A stretch of 64,000 nucleotides of DNA from Rhizobium sp. BT03 (GTDB lineage Bacteria; Pseudomonadota; Alphaproteobacteria; Rhizobiales; Rhizobiaceae): NCBI RefSeq assembly GCF_030053155.1, contig NZ_CP125640.1, forward strand, positions 1,364,001 to 1,428,000, written 5' to 3'. Positions 1 to 8,217 of this stretch are shown piece by piece; position 1 is the stretch's first letter, and every line of letters begins with the position of its first letter. The notes below the pieces were generated by a model, which had not been told where the DNA came from, made no database searches, and was given only the letters and a program-made list of their open reading frames with translations. Position numbers and translations under genes: made by a program.

Positions 1-299
1 TCATCACGCTCATCCCCGAGCCCGAGCGGGCGCTCGATGAATGCGCCCGGGTGCTGCGGCCGGGCGGCGAGATCATCCTCGCCAGCAAGCTTGGCGACGG
101 CGCCGGCCTGCAGGGCGCAATCGAGGCGGCGGTGGCGCCGCTCGTGCGTCACATCGGCTGGTCCTCCGCCTTCCGCATCCACCGCATCATTGCCTGGGCC
201 GAGCGTCGCGGCGATTTTTCCGCTGCCGAGATTCTGCCGGTCTTTCCGAACGGCTTCTTCAAGATCGTCCGGCTGAAGCAGCGCGGACTTTCCGCCTGA
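1..299 (+). CDS. SAM-dependent methyltransferase, PmtA-like (3' part only)
   Basis: About 98 C-terminal codons are visible; the gene runs off the left edge of the window. The frame reads through a typical class I methyltransferase post-motif region, with proline-rich PEPE, then RVLRPGGEIIL, and ends at a TGA. The spacing and the tail (FFKIVRLKQ) resemble rhizobial phosphatidylethanolamine N-methyltransferase PmtA, which makes phosphatidylcholine by SAM-dependent methylation at the inner membrane. The SAM-binding glycine motif lies outside the window, so the family is fairly safe but the substrate is an inference from general resemblance. Confidence 0.7.
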   Translation, partial: ITLIPEPERALDECARVLRPGGEIILASKLGDGAGLQGAIEAAVAPLVRHIGWSSAFRIHRIIAWAERRGDFSAAEILPVFPNGFFKIVRLKQRGLSA

Positions 300-357
300 C
301 ATCAGAATTTTTCCCGCATCGCGGATTCTGATGCTACCGTTCGTCTGAGGGGACCGT

Positions 358-1089
358 ATGACATCGGACATCTTCTTTTTCATCGTGGTGGGCTTCTGTG
401 CGCAGATCGTCGATGGCGCACTCGGCATGGCCTTCGGCGTGCTGTCGACGACGAGCCTTCTCGCCTTCGGCGTGCCGGCGGCCAATGCCAGCGCCATGAC
501 GCATGTGACGGAGATGTTCACGACCGCCGCATCGGGGATCTCGCATGCCTATCATCGCAATGTCGACTGGCGGCTGGTGGCGCGGCTCGCACCGGCCGGC
601 ATGATCGGCGGGGCGATCGGCGCCTATCTGCTGGCCAATATCGACGGCAAGGTGATCGCGCCCTTCGTGTCGGCCTATCTGATCGCCATCGGCTTGTTGA
701 TTCTCTACAAGGCCTTTCGGCCGCCAGGCAAGCGCGAGGTGCGTGACTGGGCCGTGCCGCCCGTCGGCTTTTGCGGCGGCATTCTCGATGCGATCGGCGG
801 CGGCGGATGGGGACCTGTCGTCACCAGCACGCTGGTCGGGCGCGGCCACGATCTGAAACGGGTGATCGGCTCGACCAATTTCACCGAATTCGCGGTGACG
901 CTGACGATTTCGCTGACCTTCATCCTGACGCTCGGCTGGTCGGAGCTCAATTCGGCGATCGGCCTGATCATCGGCGGCGTCATCGCCGCCCCTTTCGGCG
1001 CCATCCTGGTCAAGCGGCTGCCGGTGCGGGCGCTGATGGTGGCTGTCTCGATGGTCATCATCGCGACATCGGCGATACGGCTCTTCTAA
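358..1089 (+). CDS. TauE/SafE-family sulfite/organosulfonate exporter-like permease
   Basis: 243 residues, almost entirely hydrophobic, with about seven or eight predicted membrane helices. Two related glycine-rich segments (GFCAQIVDGALGMAFG near residue 12 and GFCGGILDAIGGGGWG near residue 138) show the internal duplication typical of TauE/SafE (DUF81) permeases. The family moves small sulfur-containing or other organic anions across the inner membrane. The ATG has a GAGGGG ribosome site a few bases upstream. No sulfur-metabolism genes adjoin it, so the substrate is unknown. Length matches the family norm of about 250 residues. Confidence 0.85.
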   Translation: MTSDIFFFIVVGFCAQIVDGALGMAFGVLSTTSLLAFGVPAANASAMTHVTEMFTTAASGISHAYHRNVDWRLVARLAPAGMIGGAIGAYLLANIDGKVIAPFVSAYLIAIGLLILYKAFRPPGKREVRDWAVPPVGFCGGILDAIGGGGWGPVVTSTLVGRGHDLKRVIGSTNFTEFAVTLTISLTFILTLGWSELNSAIGLIIGGVIAAPFGAILVKRLPVRALMVAVSMVIIATSAIRLF

Positions 1090-1104
1090 GCAGCACCGCC
1101 CGGA

Positions 1105-1455
1105 CTACAGATTGCGGCCGAAATAAACCTCTACGGAGGCGATCTTCTCATCCCGGAAGCGCAGGCTCTCCATGTTGGCGAAACTGCCGCCCTCCAATTT
1201 TTCGGCGCGGTAACGCACGGCTGCCTCGTCGCCATCGACTGCCAGGAATTCGATATGGATGGCGCGGAAGACCGGCTCCTTCGGCCAGCAGCGCTCGAAA
1301 TAGGCCGCCCGGTCGATATGGTCGTCACGCGGACTGGAGAAGGTGAAATCCTCCGTCAGCATGGCGCCGACTTTATCCTTGCGGTCAGCCAGATAGGCGG
1401 CGTAGAGATCGCGGACGGTCTGCTGCCTCGTGCGCATATCGTTCATGTCGTTCAT
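1105..1455 (-). CDS. SnoaL/NTF2-like domain protein
   Basis: 116 residues, the size of a single cone-shaped alpha+beta NTF2-like domain. Features that fit are the N-terminal helix (VRDLYAAYLADRKDKVGAML), the LTEDFTFSSPRDD segment, the DRAAYFERCWP helix and the strands ending VEVYFGRNL. Such proteins are small-molecule isomerases, hydrolases or binding proteins of undetermined role. The chosen start at 1455 has a GGAGG about eight bases upstream; the Met four codons in is the alternative. It is transcribed away from the MFS gene at 1566. No catalytic assignment is possible. Confidence 0.75.
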   Translation of the reverse strand: MNDMNDMRTRQQTVRDLYAAYLADRKDKVGAMLTEDFTFSSPRDDHIDRAAYFERCWPKEPVFRAIHIEFLAVDGDEAAVRYRAEKLEGGSFANMESLRFRDEKIASVEVYFGRNL

Positions 1456-1476
1456 AGCAATATCCTCCGATTAACC

Positions 1477-1493
1477 GATTGCATCACGCAATC
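1477..1493. promoter_or_regulatory. Short inverted repeat between divergent genes
   Basis: GATTGC and GCAATC arms with a five-base spacer sit in the 110-bp region between the divergent SnoaL-like and MFS genes, about 22 bp ahead of the SnoaL-like start. It has the size and position of a regulator site, but with only six-base arms it could be chance. Confidence 0.3.
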
Positions 1494-1565
1494 AGTTTAG
1501 CCCATTTACCTCAAATGATCCAGTTTCGGCGCAATTGCGCCTCGTGATCGACGCCGAGGCAAGGA

Positions 1566-2840
1566 ATGACCGATACGCAATTGGACGCGGCGAGCGTCAA
1601 GGCAGGCTCGATCCACTGGAAGCGCAACCTCGCCGTCTCGCTGATCGGCTCCTTCACCACCATCGTGGCGATGACGCTGCTGCTGCCTTTCCTGCCGCTC
1701 TATGTCGAGGAGCTCGGGGTGGCCGACCATGCGGCGATCGTGCAATGGTCGGGCATCGCCTATGGCGCCACCTTCCTGGCCGCCGCCCTCGTGGCGCCGC
1801 TCTGGGGGCGGCTCGGCGACATTTACGGCCGCAAGCTGATGCTGGTGCGCGCCAGCCTCGGCATGACGCTGGCGATCTCGCTGATGGGCATGGCTGGCAA
1901 TGTCTGGCAGCTGGTGGCGCTGCGCCTCTTCGTCGGGCTTGCCGGCGGTTATTCCTCCGGCTCGATGGTGCTGGTGGCGACGCAGACGCCGAAGGAGCGC
2001 TCGGCCTGGGCGCTCGGCGTGCTTTCTTGCGGCATCATGGCCGGCAATCTTGTCGGGCCGCTGGTCGGCGGGGTGCTGCCGCCTGTTATCGGCATCCGCG
2101 GCACGTTTCTCGCTGCCGGGGCGATGATCTTCCTCGCCTTTCTCGCCACCGCCCTGCTGATCAAGGAGGAGAAGTCGCCAGCCCGCAAACAGGCGGCCAA
2201 GGCAAGCGGCGGCTGGAAATCCATTCCCGATAAACGGCCCGTCGTCGCCATGCTGGCGACGGGCATGCTGTTGATGTTCGCCAATATGTCGATCGAGCCG
2301 ATCATCACCGTCTATGTCGCGCAGATCGTGCCGGTCGCAACGCAAGTGACGAAGATCTCGGGGCTCGTCATGTCGGCCGCCGCGCTCGGCAGCATTCTTT
2401 CCGCCTCATGGCTCGGCAGGCTCGCCGACAGGATCGGCCACTGGCCGGTCATATCCGGCGCGCTCGCCCTCGCCGGGCTGCTTTTGATCCCGCAGGCCTT
2501 TGTCACCAGTTCCTGGCAGCTGATCATCCTGCGCTTCCTGATGGGGGCCGCCCTCGGCGGGCTCCTGCCCTGCATTACCGCCGTCATCCGCCACAGCGTG
2601 CCGGACAGCGCGGCCGGCGGCATTCTCGGCCTGTCCGTCTCCTCGCAATATATCGGCCAGGTGGCCGGCCCTATTCTCGGCGGCTTCGTCGGCGGCCATA
2701 TCGGCATGCGGGCGGTTTTCCTCGGCACCTCGGTGCTGCTTCTTACCGGCGCCGCCTATGCCTGGATGGTGCGGCCCAGGACGACTGAGGCCGGATCGGG
2801 ATCAACTGCGCGCGCTGCCGCAGATCAGCTCGACGCCTGA
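1566..2840 (+). CDS. MFS multidrug efflux transporter (DHA1/TetA-like)
   Basis: 424 residues with 12 predicted helices. The loop between helices 2 and 3 carries a good MFS motif A (WGRLGDIYGRKLML, near residues 80-93), and a degenerate repeat of it (WLGRLADRIG) follows the central loop, as in DHA1 drug:proton antiporters. The central loop (residues about 200-220) is lysine-rich and cytoplasmic. It probably exports hydrophobic drugs at the inner membrane. The 3' end overlaps the converging tetR gene by 39 bp, an unusually deep tail-to-tail overlap, so the two transcripts are antisense to each other at their ends. Confidence 0.85.
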   Translation: MTDTQLDAASVKAGSIHWKRNLAVSLIGSFTTIVAMTLLLPFLPLYVEELGVADHAAIVQWSGIAYGATFLAAALVAPLWGRLGDIYGRKLMLVRASLGMTLAISLMGMAGNVWQLVALRLFVGLAGGYSSGSMVLVATQTPKERSAWALGVLSCGIMAGNLVGPLVGGVLPPVIGIRGTFLAAGAMIFLAFLATALLIKEEKSPARKQAAKASGGWKSIPDKRPVVAMLATGMLLMFANMSIEPIITVYVAQIVPVATQVTKISGLVMSAAALGSILSASWLGRLADRIGHWPVISGALALAGLLLIPQAFVTSSWQLIILRFLMGAALGGLLPCITAVIRHSVPDSAAGGILGLSVSSQYIGQVAGPILGGFVGGHIGMRAVFLGTSVLLLTGAAYAWMVRPRTTEAGSGSTARAAADQLDA

Positions 2841-3419
2841 GCGGGCGATCGCCTCCAGCGTCTCGCGGCTGTCGCCGGCGCGGGCGCGCACGGCGAGCGA
2901 ATGCATGACGGCGGAAGCGAGCCTTGCCAGCGTCTGCGGATCGGCGCTCTCGGGAAGCTCGCCGCGTTCGACGGCGAGGCGCATGCGCTTTTCGATCTCG
3001 CCGTCGAAATCGCTGAGGCTGCGGCCGAGCACCTCGCGGACCCGCTCGCGCTCGACCGCCTCGACGGTCGCCGTGCCGATCAGCAGACAGCCGCGGGCAG
3101 CGGTTGCACCATGCAGATAGACCGCCAATGCGCCGGCATAGACGCGGGCGAGATTGTCACGCAGTGGCAGCGACGGATCGAGCGCTTCGGCGAGCGCATC
3201 CATGCCGTCCTGCCGATAACCTTCCAGCGTATCGAGATAGAGATCCTCCTTGTCGCCGAAGGCGCCGTAGAGGCTCGGGCGGTTGAGGTTGGTCGCAGCA
3301 CTCAGATTATCGAGCGAGGCGGCGGCAAAGCCCCGGTCCCAGAAGACGTCCCGCGCCTTGCCAAGTGCGGCCTTGGCGTCGAAGCCCCTCGGGCGGCCGC
3401 GCTTCTTCTCATCCTTCAT
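2802..3419 (-). CDS. TetR/AcrR-family transcriptional repressor
   Basis: 205 residues. The N-terminal helix-turn-helix (about residues 13-60: ALGKARDVFWDRGF, then LDNLSAATNLNRPSLYGAFGDKEDLY) is a standard TetR DNA-binding domain; the rest is a helical ligand-binding domain with TetR_C-like regions. A basic leader (KKRGRPRGFD) precedes it. It is divergent from the GST at 3536, and a 20-bp inverted repeat lies immediately upstream of its own start, so it probably represses itself and the GST. The convergent MFS gene may be a further target. Confidence 0.88.
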   Translation of the reverse strand: MKDEKKRGRPRGFDAKAALGKARDVFWDRGFAAASLDNLSAATNLNRPSLYGAFGDKEDLYLDTLEGYRQDGMDALAEALDPSLPLRDNLARVYAGALAVYLHGATAARGCLLIGTATVEAVERERVREVLGRSLSDFDGEIEKRMRLAVERGELPESADPQTLARLASAVMHSLAVRARAGDSRETLEAIARSGVELICGSARS

Positions 3420-3422
3420 ATT

Positions 3423-3478
3423 CTGTACCGTTTCGCATTAAATTCTTGACGAAGCCCATTTTATGCGAAACAGTACAG
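3423..3478. promoter_or_regulatory. Candidate TetR operator: two 20-bp inverted arms
   Basis: The arms at 3423-3442 and 3459-3478 are inverted copies (CTGTACYGTTTCGCATWAAA) differing at only two positions, separated by 16 bp. They fill most of the 116-bp divergent tetR/GST intergenic region, and the left arm begins four bases from the tetR start codon. A TTGACG -35-like hexamer at 3446-3451 lies between the arms. The placement suits a repressor that occludes both promoters. Confidence 0.6.
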
Positions 3479-3535
3479 ATGTTCAATGATATCGAACAGG
3501 CGGCGTCGACTGCCTGCATGAGAGAGGAAATTGCC

Positions 3536-4219
3536 ATGAAACTCTATATGAACGCCGCGGCCTGCTCGCTTTCACCGCATATCGTCTGCCGGGAGCTGGG
3601 GCTCGATATCGAGCTCGTCGAGGTCAACAGGGAAAACCACCGGACGAGCGACGGCAAGGACTATCTCGCCATCAACGGCAACGGCTATGTGCCGGCGCTG
3701 ATGCTCGACGACGGCAAGGTGCTGACCGAGGGACCGGCGATCGCGCAGTTCCTCGCCGACAGCGTGCCGCAAGGTGCGGCGATGCTGCCCGAGGTCGGCA
3801 ATATCAGCCGCAACGAGGTGCAATCCTATCTGAATTTCATCTCCGCCGAACTGCACAAGCCGATGGTGCTGCTGTTCGAGCCGGCTTATGCCAGCGTGCA
3901 TGCGCAGATCCGCGCCCAGGTCGCAAAGCGGCTTGCCTGGCTGAGCGGCCGTTTTGCCGGACCCTATCTGACCGGCGAGGCCTTCACCGTGGCGGACGCC
4001 TATCTCTTCGTCTGCCTGAACTGGACGCCCTGGACCCAGATCAATCTCAAGCAATGGCCGGCGCTGCACGCTTTCATGGCCCGTGTGGCGGCCCGCCCGA
4101 AGGTGCGCGAAGCGCTGCGGGCCGAAGATCTCCAGGCCTTCGACGTCGACGGCGTCTATTTCGCGCCGAATGTCTATCTCGCCTCGTCGGACTGGACGGG
4201 TTCGCCGGTACAGCCCTGA
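3536..4219 (+). CDS. Glutathione S-transferase
   Basis: 227 residues with the two-domain GST plan. The N-terminal thioredoxin-like domain begins MKLYMNAAACSLSPHIV, where the Ser/Cys near the end of strand 1 is the usual catalytic position of beta-class enzymes, and contains the VPALMLDDGKVLTEGPAIAQFL glutathione-binding segment. The C-terminal helical domain contains FTVADAYLFVCLNW. The start chosen is the ATG after GAGAGGAAATTGCC; in-frame codons further upstream would run into the operator. It probably conjugates glutathione to electrophiles in the cytoplasm. It is the divergent partner of tetR, so likely inducible by its substrate. Confidence 0.88.
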   Translation: MKLYMNAAACSLSPHIVCRELGLDIELVEVNRENHRTSDGKDYLAINGNGYVPALMLDDGKVLTEGPAIAQFLADSVPQGAAMLPEVGNISRNEVQSYLNFISAELHKPMVLLFEPAYASVHAQIRAQVAKRLAWLSGRFAGPYLTGEAFTVADAYLFVCLNWTPWTQINLKQWPALHAFMARVAARPKVREALRAEDLQAFDVDGVYFAPNVYLASSDWTGSPVQP

Positions 4220-4228
4220 GCGCGCCCC

Positions 4229-5062
4229 TCAGAGCGCGTTGACGGCCACCGGCAGAGCGCGCTTATGGGCGGTCGCCCGATAGGCGGCGAGGATGCGGCG
4301 GCGGGCGATCTCGCCGACCGGCCTGCCTTCGAGGAAATCGTCGATCTCGTCATAACTGACGCCATAGGCCTCCTCGTCAGGGCGCAGCGGCCGCTGGTCT
4401 TCGAGATCGGCGGTCGGGACCTTGAAGATCAGCTCATCAGGCGCACCGAGCCGCTTTGCCAGCAGGCGCACGCGGCGCTTGTTGAGGCCGGCGAGCGGCA
4501 GGATATCGGCGGCGCCATCGCCGAATTTGGTGAAGAAGCCCATGACCGCCTCGGCGGCATGATCGGTGCCGATGACGAGGCCGCCGAGCGCGCCGGCAAG
4601 GGCGAACTGGGCGATCATGCGCTGGCGCGCCTTGATGTTGCCGAGGATGAAATCCTGCCGGCCGGCATCGGCAAAGGCAAGGCCGCCATCTTGAGCGGCG
4701 GCCAGCATCGCATCCGCCGCCGCCTTGATGTTGACCACCATCGAGCGGTCGGGACCGATCGTTGCAAGCGCCCTATCCGCATCGGCCTCGTCCGCCTGGA
4801 CACCATAGGGAAGGCGTACGGCGATAAATTCGGCCGCATGGCCGCTGTCACGCAGCTCGCGCACGGCCTTCTGAGCCAGCAAAGCCGCCGTCAGCGAATC
4901 GACGCCGCCGCTGATGCCGAGGACGTAGCCGCGCATGCCCGAGCCGACGAGATAATCCTTGAGGAAAGCAGTTCGCCGTTCGATCTCCCGCTCGGGATCG
5001 ATCTCGGCGGCGACACCCAGTTCGCGAATGATCTCGCCTTGTTCGTCGAACAGCACAGTCAT
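4229..5062 (-). CDS. nadE: NAD+ synthetase, ammonia-dependent type
   Basis: 277 residues, the size of single-domain NadE. The PP-loop SGGVDS (residues 51-56) binds ATP. GTDHAAE (around 166), the FTKFGDGAADILPLAGLNKRRVR stretch and the late KVPTADLEDQRPLRPDE segment are diagnostic of NAD synthetase. It amidates deamido-NAD with ATP and ammonia in the last step of NAD synthesis. It lacks the N-terminal nitrilase (glutaminase) domain found in the long form of the enzyme, so free ammonia is the expected nitrogen donor. It is transcribed alone, with the GST converging from the left. Confidence 0.95.
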   Translation of the reverse strand: MTVLFDEQGEIIRELGVAAEIDPEREIERRTAFLKDYLVGSGMRGYVLGISGGVDSLTAALLAQKAVRELRDSGHAAEFIAVRLPYGVQADEADADRALATIGPDRSMVVNIKAAADAMLAAAQDGGLAFADAGRQDFILGNIKARQRMIAQFALAGALGGLVIGTDHAAEAVMGFFTKFGDGAADILPLAGLNKRRVRLLAKRLGAPDELIFKVPTADLEDQRPLRPDEEAYGVSYDEIDDFLEGRPVGEIARRRILAAYRATAHKRALPVAVNAL

Positions 5063-5193
5063 AAGCTCCTCCTCCCGGCTTACGGAATTCCGGCGCCACT
5101 ATGGCGAAAAGATGGGGGAAGACGAAGCCGTTTCGGGCAGACCTGCCATGCATTTTATGCAAGTGGGGGTTTGGTATCTCGGCGGGTGCAGCA

Positions 5194-5246
5194 CCCCTCT
5201 GCCCTGCCGGGCCCGGGCGAGCCGCGGGCCCGGCAGGGCAGAGGGG
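5194..5246. repeat. Perfect 22-bp stem-loop between nadE and cyclase genes
   Basis: Arms 5194-5215 and 5225-5246 are perfect inverted copies (CCCCTCTGCCCTGCCGGGCCCG) around a nine-base loop. It lies 14 bp past the cyclase stop and about 130 bp before the nadE start, both genes being on the minus strand. No T-run follows, so it is either a factor-dependent stop, an mRNA-stabilising hairpin or a small repetitive element. Confidence 0.7.
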
Positions 5247-5260
5247 GTGGGCGCTTACAC

Positions 5261-6451
5261 CTACCGCATGATCGTAAACAGCTCCGCCGGATCGGCAAAC
5301 CCCTTCAGCCCATGCGGCCCGACCGACACCACATCCCCTGCCCCGGCTTTCTCGCGGAACGGCGCAGACATCAGCAAGACCGCGCCCAATTCACTGCAGG
5401 CGGTCTGGATGCGGCTGACCAGATTGACGTCGCGGCCGATCAGGGTGAAGTCGAGACGCCGGCCGGAGCCGATATTGCCGTAGCTGACCTCGCCGTAGTG
5501 CAGGGCGATGCCGGCCTTCACGCCGATGCCGTCGTACTGGAAGCGGTCGATCTCATCGAGGATGGCGCGGGCCGATGCCAGGGCTGCGCCGCAGGCATGG
5601 GCCGCAGCGTAGCCGGGAAAGAAGGCAAGCACGGCGTCGCCCATGAATTTCAGCACTTCGCCGCCTTCCCGGGTAATGGCCGGGACGACCCGGTCGAAAT
5701 AGGCGTTGAGCAGCCCAAGCACGGTGCTGCCGGGGAGTTTATTCGACAGCTCGGTGAAGCCGCGCAGATCGCAGAGCAGCAGGGCGGCCTCCATCGATTC
5801 GATTTCGCCCTGGCGGATGCGGCCGGCCAGAATCCGGCTTGCGGTCAGCGGGCCGACATAGGTATCGAGCAGGCTGAGCTCGACCTGACGAAGAATACGC
5901 AGCTCGCTGGTGTTGCGCAGCGCCGGCAGAATGCGCTCGATCACCTGACGTTCGGAGGCTGTGAAGCCGACCGGCCGCCTCGTGGCGAAGACGGCGGCGC
6001 CGACCGGCCCGTCGATGTTGCAGAGCGGCGCGATGACAAGCTGCATCAGCCCGCGATCGGCGAAGACGTCGATATGCTGCCAGCGGCCGTGCACGCTTTC
6101 GCCAGGGCCGACGACCAGCGGTTCCCGGGTTTCCATGACCTTGCGCAGCGGCGTGTTTGCTATCGCGGCCCGCGCGCCATGTTCGCGGTCGTGGATCTCG
6201 ACCGGTTCGCCCGGCGCCCAGGCAATGGTGCGGCCGACGAGCTCGGGATGCAGCGTCATCAGATGCAGGGTCAGCCGATCGACCGGCAGACCGAGCGCCT
6301 GAAGCCGGCGGCCGAGGCCGGAGACGAGGCCTGCTTCGTCGAGCGCATGGCATTCGTCGCCGGAGAGCCATTCGATGATGGCAAGCAGCGCGCGGGTGCC
6401 GACGGCATCGGTCTGCCGTTCGGCGGTTGGAGCATAGATCGCGGTTGTCAT
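5261..6451 (-). CDS. Class III adenylate/guanylate cyclase
   Basis: 396 residues. The C-terminal catalytic domain (about residues 215-375) has both metal-binding aspartates (LCDLRGFTELS and FMGDAVLAFFPG), the substrate lysine (EVLKFMGD) and the transition-state Asn/Arg pair (LIGRDVNLVSRI), so it should be active. The N-terminal 200 residues form a soluble sensor-like region, with a histidine/tryptophan-rich stretch around WQHIDVFADRGL, that I cannot name. No membrane segments are seen, so it is probably cytosolic. Rhizobia usually carry many such cyclases. It is preceded by emrAB on the same strand, 27 bp away, and could be transcribed with it. Confidence 0.88.
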   Translation of the reverse strand: MTTAIYAPTAERQTDAVGTRALLAIIEWLSGDECHALDEAGLVSGLGRRLQALGLPVDRLTLHLMTLHPELVGRTIAWAPGEPVEIHDREHGARAAIANTPLRKVMETREPLVVGPGESVHGRWQHIDVFADRGLMQLVIAPLCNIDGPVGAAVFATRRPVGFTASERQVIERILPALRNTSELRILRQVELSLLDTYVGPLTASRILAGRIRQGEIESMEAALLLCDLRGFTELSNKLPGSTVLGLLNAYFDRVVPAITREGGEVLKFMGDAVLAFFPGYAAAHACGAALASARAILDEIDRFQYDGIGVKAGIALHYGEVSYGNIGSGRRLDFTLIGRDVNLVSRIQTACSELGAVLLMSAPFREKAGAGDVVSVGPHGLKGFADPAELFTIMR

Positions 6452-6478
6452 GGCTTCTTCTCCTTGAGCCAGGCGGCG

Positions 6479-8098
6479 CTAGTGGGCGCCGCCGCCCGCG
6501 AGTTGACCGGGTTTCTTCAGAAGCAGGATCGCAAGCAGAGCGACGACGAGGGCGACGCCGAGCAGGAAGAACGCGTCGCTGAAGGCCATGATATTGGCCT
6601 GCCGGCGTATTTTGAGAGCGATGGCGACGACGGCCTTGTGGCCGGCGAGCGCCTGATCGCTGACGCCGTGGTTCATGAAATAGGCCGTCAGCTTCGCGAC
6701 ACGATCGCGGGTGGCCTCCTCGAAGACGGAGACCGAATTGGTCAGGATGTTCGAGTGGAACTGTTCGCGCTTCGACAGGAAAGTCTGCAGTGAGGCAATG
6801 CCGACCGCGCCGCCGAGATTGCGCATCATGTTGAAGAGTGATGACGCCGAGCCGGCATTTTCCGGCTCGATGCCTGATGTGGCGATCGCCGAAAGGGGCG
6901 TGAAGACGAGCGCCTGGCCAATGGCCCGCACGATATTCGGCCAGAACAGCTGGTCGCTGGCATAATCGCCGGTCATATGCACGTTCATGAAGTTCGAGAC
7001 GGCAAACAGGGCAAAGCCGACGACGATGAGCAGGCGGACGTCGAAACGCTTCATCAGGCGCGGCACCAGCGGGATCAGCAGTAGCTGCGGGATGCCTGTC
7101 CATGCGAGCACCATGCCGATCTGCTCGGAATTATAGCCCTGGATACGGGCGAGATAGATCGGCAGCACGAAGACCGAACCATAAAGCGCGATGCCGAGCA
7201 GGAAATTGGCGACGATGCCGAAGCCGAAATTGCGGCGCAGCAGCAGACGCAGGTTCAGCAGCGGCTGGGCCGTCTTCAGCTCGATGACCAAGAACAGCGT
7301 CAGCGAGACGGCTGATATAACCGACAGGCGCAGGATGAAGTCGGAGCCGAACCAGTCTTCCTTGTTGCCCTCTTCCAGCACGGTCTGCAGGGCGGCCAGA
7401 CCGATCGCCATGGTGACGATACCGGGCCAGTCGCCCTTGGAAAGCAGCTTCAGGTTCATCGGCGCCCGGTCGAGCGAGGCAAAGAGCAGGCCGATCATCA
7501 GCACGCCGGGCACCAGATTGACATAGAAAATATATTCCCAGCCCCAGTTCTCGGTGAGATATCCGCCGATGGTCGGGCCGATGGCCGGTGCGAAGGTGGC
7601 CGAAAGGGCAAAAAGCGCCAGGCCGATCGGCTGCTTCGCCTTGGGCAGCAGGGTGATGATGATGGTGAAGGCCATCGGGATCAGCACCCCGCCGGAAAAA
7701 CCCTGAATAGCGCGCAGGACGATCATCTGCTGCAGATTGGCCGCAAAGGCGCAGGCGACGGAGAAGATCAGGAAGAGGATGGCGTTGACGAGCAGGTAAT
7801 TGCGCAGCGAGAAGACCCGGGTCAGCCAGCCGCTCAAGGGGATGACGACGATCTCGGCGATCAGATAGGAGGTCGAGATCCAGCCGCCGTCATCCGTGCC
7901 GGCGCCGATAGCGCCCTGGATATCGGCAAGCGAGGCGTTGACGATCTGGATGTTGAGGACCGCCATGAAGGCGCCGAGCGTCGAGCCGACGACGGCCATC
8001 CACATGCGGACCGGGCTGATGGCGGCGGATTGGGCGGGCGCCGCCGCGGCGGGGCGCGTGAGCGAATTGCTGTTTGCGGCGATCTGAAGGGTGGCCAT
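6479..8098 (-). CDS. emrB: DHA2-family MFS multidrug efflux permease, EmrB-like
   Basis: 539 residues from the ATG at 8098, which has an AAAGAGA ribosome site. A longer frame to 8158 lacks one and would run into the palindromic repeats. Fourteen predicted helices are the DHA2 number, and the family signature around GAFMAVLNIQIVNASLADIQ is clear near residues 40-60. With the EmrA adaptor encoded just upstream it should form an inner-membrane pump that hands hydrophobic drugs to a TolC-type outer-membrane channel; no tolC is present here. The C-terminus is short and basic. Confidence 0.9.
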   Translation of the reverse strand: MATLQIAANSNSLTRPAAAAPAQSAAISPVRMWMAVVGSTLGAFMAVLNIQIVNASLADIQGAIGAGTDDGGWISTSYLIAEIVVIPLSGWLTRVFSLRNYLLVNAILFLIFSVACAFAANLQQMIVLRAIQGFSGGVLIPMAFTIIITLLPKAKQPIGLALFALSATFAPAIGPTIGGYLTENWGWEYIFYVNLVPGVLMIGLLFASLDRAPMNLKLLSKGDWPGIVTMAIGLAALQTVLEEGNKEDWFGSDFILRLSVISAVSLTLFLVIELKTAQPLLNLRLLLRRNFGFGIVANFLLGIALYGSVFVLPIYLARIQGYNSEQIGMVLAWTGIPQLLLIPLVPRLMKRFDVRLLIVVGFALFAVSNFMNVHMTGDYASDQLFWPNIVRAIGQALVFTPLSAIATSGIEPENAGSASSLFNMMRNLGGAVGIASLQTFLSKREQFHSNILTNSVSVFEEATRDRVAKLTAYFMNHGVSDQALAGHKAVVAIALKIRRQANIMAFSDAFFLLGVALVVALLAILLLKKPGQLAGGGAH

Positions 8099-8150
8099 GG
8101 CTGATCTCTTTCCGGTTCTCACGGAAAACCTTCTCATGACGGGGGTTCGG

Positions 8151-8210
8151 GTGATCATTCCGGAATGATCGTGATCATTTGGGAATGATGGTGATCATTC
8201 GGGAAAAGGC
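8151..8210. repeat. Three tandem 20-bp palindromic repeats between emrA and emrB
   Basis: Units at 8151-8170, 8171-8190 and 8191-8210 all begin GTGATCATT and share GGAA. The first contains a perfect 18-bp palindrome, GATCATTCCGGAATGATC (8153-8170); the second is nearly palindromic and the third decays at its end. They lie in the 119-bp gap after the emrA stop (8218) and before the emrB ribosome site. Possible roles are an internal operator, an mRNA processing or stability element uncoupling emrA from emrB, or a small repeat. Confidence 0.75.
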
Positions 8211-8217
8211 GGAAGAA

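Noticed and set aside
4265..6793. Very long open frame (842 codons) on the plus strand opposite nadE and the cyclase
   Set aside because: It is antisense to two well-matched genes and has no domain; high-GC third positions leave long stop-free frames in this genome.
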